Shown in pieces: positions 59,604-64,000 of a stretch of 64,000 nt of DNA. The notes beneath the pieces were generated by a model. It worked only from the letters and a program-made list of their open reading frames with translations. It ran no database searches and was not told the origin of the DNA. The translations under genes and the position numbers were made by a program. Source of the stretch: Astrocystis sublimbata (lineage: Eukaryota; Ascomycota; Sordariomycetes; Xylariales; Xylariaceae); contig JAJNNY010000045.1 of NCBI GenBank assembly GCA_022453515.1, positions 186,001-250,000 on the forward strand. Reading direction: 5' to 3'. Every line of letters starts with the position of its first letter. The stretch's first letter is position 1.

Positions 59604-62600
59604 GGTGGGCGATGATATCACTTCCGATGCATGAACACAACAGTGTCACACTTTGAAGATGACGCCTTTAGGTTTTGATTTAAGATCATTGGACAGTTGG
59701 GATGATAAGGTCCGAAGAAGCAACGGGATGGGGGTTGCTTTTATGAAGCAGTGTTGTTTAGATGATGTTATCAAATGGGAGATTGTTTATGAGGAGATAG
59801 GAAATGATGGGGTTAATTATGATAAGTGACAAAGTTGCGGTCTGTGGTGAGGTGAAGCTCGGGTGAATAAGTCACGATTTGGTTGACCGAGCTAAGTGGA
59901 CACTAGACGCTGGGCCCAAACTCTGCCGCACACACTAGGTATATCGGCCCGCACAAGTAGACATCAGCTGTATGGCGAAGGAAGGATGCACAAGGCGGTG
60001 GGAAGTGAGTTGATGACGACCGGGTGTTGATAATGACGATGATGTATTGTGTTGACAATTTGTTGTGGGAGCAATTTCAAAACCATGTAATTGAGAAATT
60101 GGTACCGTGCGGAACAAGGGACCAGTTGGGTATTCTGTCTGGCGCTGTTCTCTGACCGCACGAAAAATATGTTTCATCAACCCTAAATCAAGGGCATTTC
60201 AGATTGTACTGTAGCGCAGGTTTGAAAAAGCCGGATTGTTTTGATTTGCTGAAGGACAAGTGAAGAAGCGGTCAGGGATTTCTCGAACATTGAGACAGGC
60301 CAAATGCACAAACGCAGGTATCGTGACCCCGCCGATGTTTCCACAATAGCGCCAGCCCCCAAGCCTTTTAAACTCCTTAGCTCACCCACCCCCGCGCAGT
60401 CTAATAATGGTTCACGTCGGCGACGGGTGTAGATTAAAGACGGAAGGCGGAAAGATCTAAGTCGAGTCGATCCTGTCATAGGAACCGGCCGACTCATCTA
60501 GACACAGCAATAAACATCATCAGGGCAAGTTACAGAAAGTTGAATCTGGGAAGGGTCCACGGGATCATAGAAATGGTGGCAATTTTGCAGTTTCTTTTAT
60601 GGGCAGTTCTCCTCCTCCGGTTGGCTTCTCATTGGGTTTTTACTTGCTGAGTAGAAACCGCCCTTGCATGAATGTTCATGCAAGAGAGGAAGACCAGGTT
60701 AGCGTCATGAGTCCTACAGTCGGTTTGTGGAGTCTCGTGGGCAGTTTCTTTGGTTCGTGATCCACGACAGCCAGAGGAATGACCTATCCCGGCCTTGGAG
60801 CGGAGAATCCGATGTCGCTAGACAGCGCATTCGACGACGGTCGCAAGCTTGGGTTCCACTGGGACATGATACTAATCGCGTACTACATACACTATTAAGG
60901 CATGCAGGCGAGTCAACACAGATAGATATGTTCGTCAGACGGGGAGTAATGCGGGTACTGCCGAGACCAGCATCGAAAGGTGAGAACTTAGATAAGCGAT
61001 TCACACACTCTCCTCGTCGCTCGGAGTACTGTATCCAGATGGCATTGCGTGCTTCGAAAGCGAGCTTCGTCGCAACAAGACGCTGGTTGGAGACAGTTGT
61101 CGTCGTGCTATTCGCGTCTCAGCTACCCAACAGTATAACCTGACATCCCTTCCATTTTCACATGCTTGGGTTTACCCCGAATGCTGCCCAGGCATGCCAG
61201 GACAACCTGGATACACGTGTGCCATCTACGAGTAGTGGCTTGATCGCCGCTATAGCATCCATCATCTGACGACCATAGCCAATTACATACCTGTTTCGGC
61301 ACTCAGCCCGTCGAACAACCCAATGAAAAACTGCTGCGTGGGCAGCAGTTGAAACCTCGCCTCATGTCTCGTTCCTTCCGAACGACCTTCACATGCAGTC
61401 CAAGTCCCATCGAGCATCCTCGGCTTGTAGAAGCCCTATTTGTGTGATAGACGTCGCAGGTGTTTCTGCACGGTACATTTCAGAAGGCGACCGTCGGCAT
61501 TCGGCATGCAGTCATCCTCGTGGCACTTTTAGCGTACAAGTCTCCAATAGGCCATCCAGCTAACACAGCCGGCGCATCAGCGGAGGCAGACTTGCGGCAT
61601 GTAGTGCCATCCATCACTGCTGTTTCTTTAGTCTGTTGAATAAACGGCAGTTGGGAATCTGGTAGTAGTGCGACAATAGATCAAGGGCACTGGCGAATCC
61701 AGCCAGTCCAGTGGGCTACCTCCTGGATGGCCACAGCGTCTGCATTTGACAATCAACAGACGGGCATGATTGTCCGGGAAGGCGGTAAGGGCCGAGGTAA
61801 GGGGTCCTGACTCCTGCATCTGCTCGCCTGCGGTCCGGGGATGGGAGATCCTACATTCACGATTGTAGAGTCACCGTACAAAATTAGCAACGGGCCGCAA
61901 GGTCAGGCATGTCAGGGTTGCATTCGGTGCAGCAGAACAGGCATTTAACGGGGCGGTTGTTGGTCAGGGCTAGCCTAGACCTGGCGGCCTGGCTAGTTGC
62001 CGAGAACCTTGATTTTGACAAGGACTGTGCAGGTGATAGGTACTCAAGTACTTGAGCTAAGACGACCAGTACCTATCACCAGTCTTTGATGCGGTTGCAG
62101 ATGGAGCAAGGTAGGGTCTAAGCATGATAATTCCAAATTTGGAGAAGAGTAGCTGTTTTCTGTCGCGAGTCGAAAAACGCATGTAGAAAGAGGGATTATT
62201 CCTTGTAGCGCGGATATTATACTAGGTATGAGAAACTCAGACGGACTGCTTACAGGACTCGCAGGATACATTCAGGTGGTAAGATGCGCGGTACTGACCA
62301 GGGGCGGGCAGGGGGTCTTAACTGTAGCGCGCGTTAATTTGTTGTTATTTCAGGCCTGTTTCTTCCATTTATGGCAATAGCTTACACAACACCCGCTTAG
62401 ACATTGTCTCGTAGCCAAACTCGTGTCTACTTCCTTACATGGAGGACACATTGGCCTACATGTAGTCAATATGTCGGTGTGGAAAATCGATCTTTGAAGC
62501 CAGCCATGCTCAGACATTCTCGCGCTAGTTACTATCAGGCTTGTGTGTCGTGTCGCTCGACTTCAAGATGACTCCGTCGTCTAATGCAGTATATCCGTTA

Positions 62601-62847
62601 TATCAATACAGTGTCCCTCTGTATTTGTACTCATTCATGCAAGTTACCAAAATATCAAGTGCTAGATTAGATACGCCATTCAACTTTGTCCATTTCCCAG
62701 TCATTTGCTCATTTAGAATTTCTTTGCCGGTGATTGTTATACAGGGTGATGCTTCTCTTCGTTTCTCTCAGCACCACAGTGACGTGTGATGGTATGTACA
62801 ATTGCTGCGACGAGCTCGTCCTAAGAACCACTGGAACAGCCCCTATA
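59604..62847. other. 3.2-kb intergenic region
   Basis: Between two minus-strand genes. No supportable gene; open frames such as 60727-61143 start without ATG and have no motif. It contains the nested inverted repeat at 62032-62080 described separately. Confidence 0.5.
62032..62080. repeat. Perfect 13-bp inverted repeat enclosing a 10-bp palindrome
   Basis: Arms GGTGATAGGTACT (62032-62044) and AGTACCTATCACC (62068-62080) are perfectly complementary. The left arm is followed at once by CAAGTACTTG (62045-62054), itself a palindrome. It could form a stem of 13 bp; protein-binding site, MITE end or chance are all open. Confidence 0.85.
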
Positions 62848-63916
62848 TCAATTGGCAGGGAGCTCATTTGGCGCCAAATGTTGAGAGGTCTGTGCGGAAC
62901 GCCAGGGTGTGTTAGGCGACGGGTACACAGCGGGCTCTTGGGTGTTGATCTCGTGAATGTTCGACGCGGTACCCATCTCATGTGTATTATCCGCCGTGTG
63001 CAATTCAGCTTGATGCAGTGCCCACGCTTCTGAAGGCATCGCGGGCTTTGGCTCGTTGATGCCAGTCTGGCTATCAGCGACGTCCGGCCTGTCGCTTGGT
63101 GTTGCACCAACTTTCTGTTTCTTGCTTCGCCTCTTCAAGAAGAATATGAGTGCGCTTGCTGCAAGGACTATGAGAGATCCTACGCCGACTCCCACCCCTA
63201 TACCTATCTTAGCCACCGTTGATAATTCTTTTCCATGCCCATCCACTATCGGTGAGCTGGTACTCTGGGGCAAGCCTGAGATCGACGAGGACAAGCTAGA
63301 ATGTGGTTGCGATGGGCTAGTTGAGGCACTTGTGGTAACAAAGTCTGTTGACTGCCATCGGACATTGATCGCTCCGGCATTGATAACGGGTTGCAGCTGA
63401 ACCACTCTACTCCATACCCGGTAATCGTCATCTGGAACAGTAACGTAGATATCAGAATGAGCGGTTGAGACGCAAGAGAGAGTTGACCAAGTTATCGAGT
63501 CTGGTGGCGGTTCCATACAGGTATATCCTCTTGATAAAACTTGTCAATTGATTTGCAGCCTGAAGCGTTTGCAGCAAGTTGCCCAATCGACCGGGTGGAT
63601 GGGTAACGTACGATGGACAACACGTGGCGCGGGTCTCCGGCGAGTTATCACTTGCAAGACGAACACTAACACAAGCCTCATACCAGCCTGATGGGCACAT
63701 AGCTGGGGAGTAATAGGCTCCAGTTCCTATGTGGTAATAGGGAGGATAGCATGATGACGTATTGTGCAAACCGAGAGTGTGGTACTTGTATTCATTGGTG
63801 GTTGTCGAGCCGTTTTTAACCGGACTCTGGGTGTAGATGAGGCCAGATACGTAGGAAAGGCAGTTTTGAGCAGGTGTGAAAGTGGTTGTCAAGACCCCCA
63901 GGTTGAAATCATCCAT
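62848..63916 (-). CDS. Cys-rich single-pass membrane protein, no known domain
   Basis: Two exons (minus strand): 63916-63612 and 63529-62848, giving 328 residues. The intron is 82 bp (GTACGT...TCAAG) and joins CCPSGYTC, without which the Cys motif is broken. ATG at 63916; upstream frame has no other ATG. Residues 10-175 form an ectodomain beginning LTTTFTPAQNC, with the SSCYPPYYHIGTGAYYSPAM block, CPSGWYEACVSVRL and CCPSGYTC; no classical signal peptide precedes it, as is usual in this fungal family. A Ser/Thr-rich stalk follows, then a Gly-rich transmembrane helix (about residues 207-232, IGIGVGVGVGSLIVLAASAL) ending FFLKRRSKKQK. A Pro-rich cytoplasmic tail closes it. A cell-surface sensor role is likely by analogy only. 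It ends 84 bases inside the window edge. Confidence 0.8.
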
Positions 63917-64000
63917 TTTCAGACATGCGTGGGTGAACACTGTGATGAAGCTTTATACTTGAGCATGTACTAGGACTCATGAAGAAATGTAAAGAGAGGA

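Noticed and set aside
60727..61143. 138-residue plus-strand frame
   Set aside because: Starts without ATG; no motif; flanked by intergenic features.

Overview
The window looks like a euchromatic stretch of a filamentous ascomycete genome (Pezizomycotina, probably Sordariomycetes). The evidence is short spliceosomal introns of 44-143 bp with GTRNGT-type donors and CTRAC-type branch points, ATG starts after long AT-rich leaders, typical fungal families (secreted aspartic protease, GPI-type phospholipase B, ABCC transporter, GH3 beta-xylosidase, DUF5519), and intergenic DNA full of short TACCTAGGTA-type words. I assigned the phylum from gene style and recalled families, not from a database search. 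Splice sites were placed by hand so that frames and family motifs join.

Left part (1-23 kb): the 3' end of a pepsin-like aspartic protease, an intronless DUF5519 (luciferase-domain) membrane protein, then a lone three-exon gene (10804-12684) between two apparent gene deserts of about 8.1 and 8.3 kb. That protein joins a half Zn2Cys6-like cluster to a C-terminal caspase-like fold whose catalytic His and Cys are both replaced. It is the most unusual gene in the window. The second desert holds a decayed AT-rich repeat and ends at a secreted phospholipase B on the minus strand.

Middle part (23-45 kb): the CAF-1 p60/Cac2 histone chaperone subunit on the minus strand, with one GC-AG intron; a full-length ABCC-type multidrug transporter (four exons, about 1583 residues); a coiled-coil protein of unknown role; and a secreted DUF8021-like protein. 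The last is divergent from a GH3 beta-xylosidase, and a GGCTAAA (XlnR-type) site and a CreA-type site lie in their shared promoter.

Right part (45-64 kb): GH3 beta-xylosidase, Baeyer-Villiger-type flavin monooxygenase, a two-zinc-knuckle protein, a secreted type-B carboxylesterase, a six-exon cyclase-family (kynurenine formamidase/isatin hydrolase-like) hydrolase, and a decayed Dal5-type MFS transporter fragment. Monooxygenase, esterase, cyclase and permease together could be a small catabolic group (ketone to ester, ester hydrolysis, ring or amide hydrolysis, uptake) that has lost its transporter; this is inference. The end carries a conserved unknown protein and a Cys-rich single-pass membrane protein.
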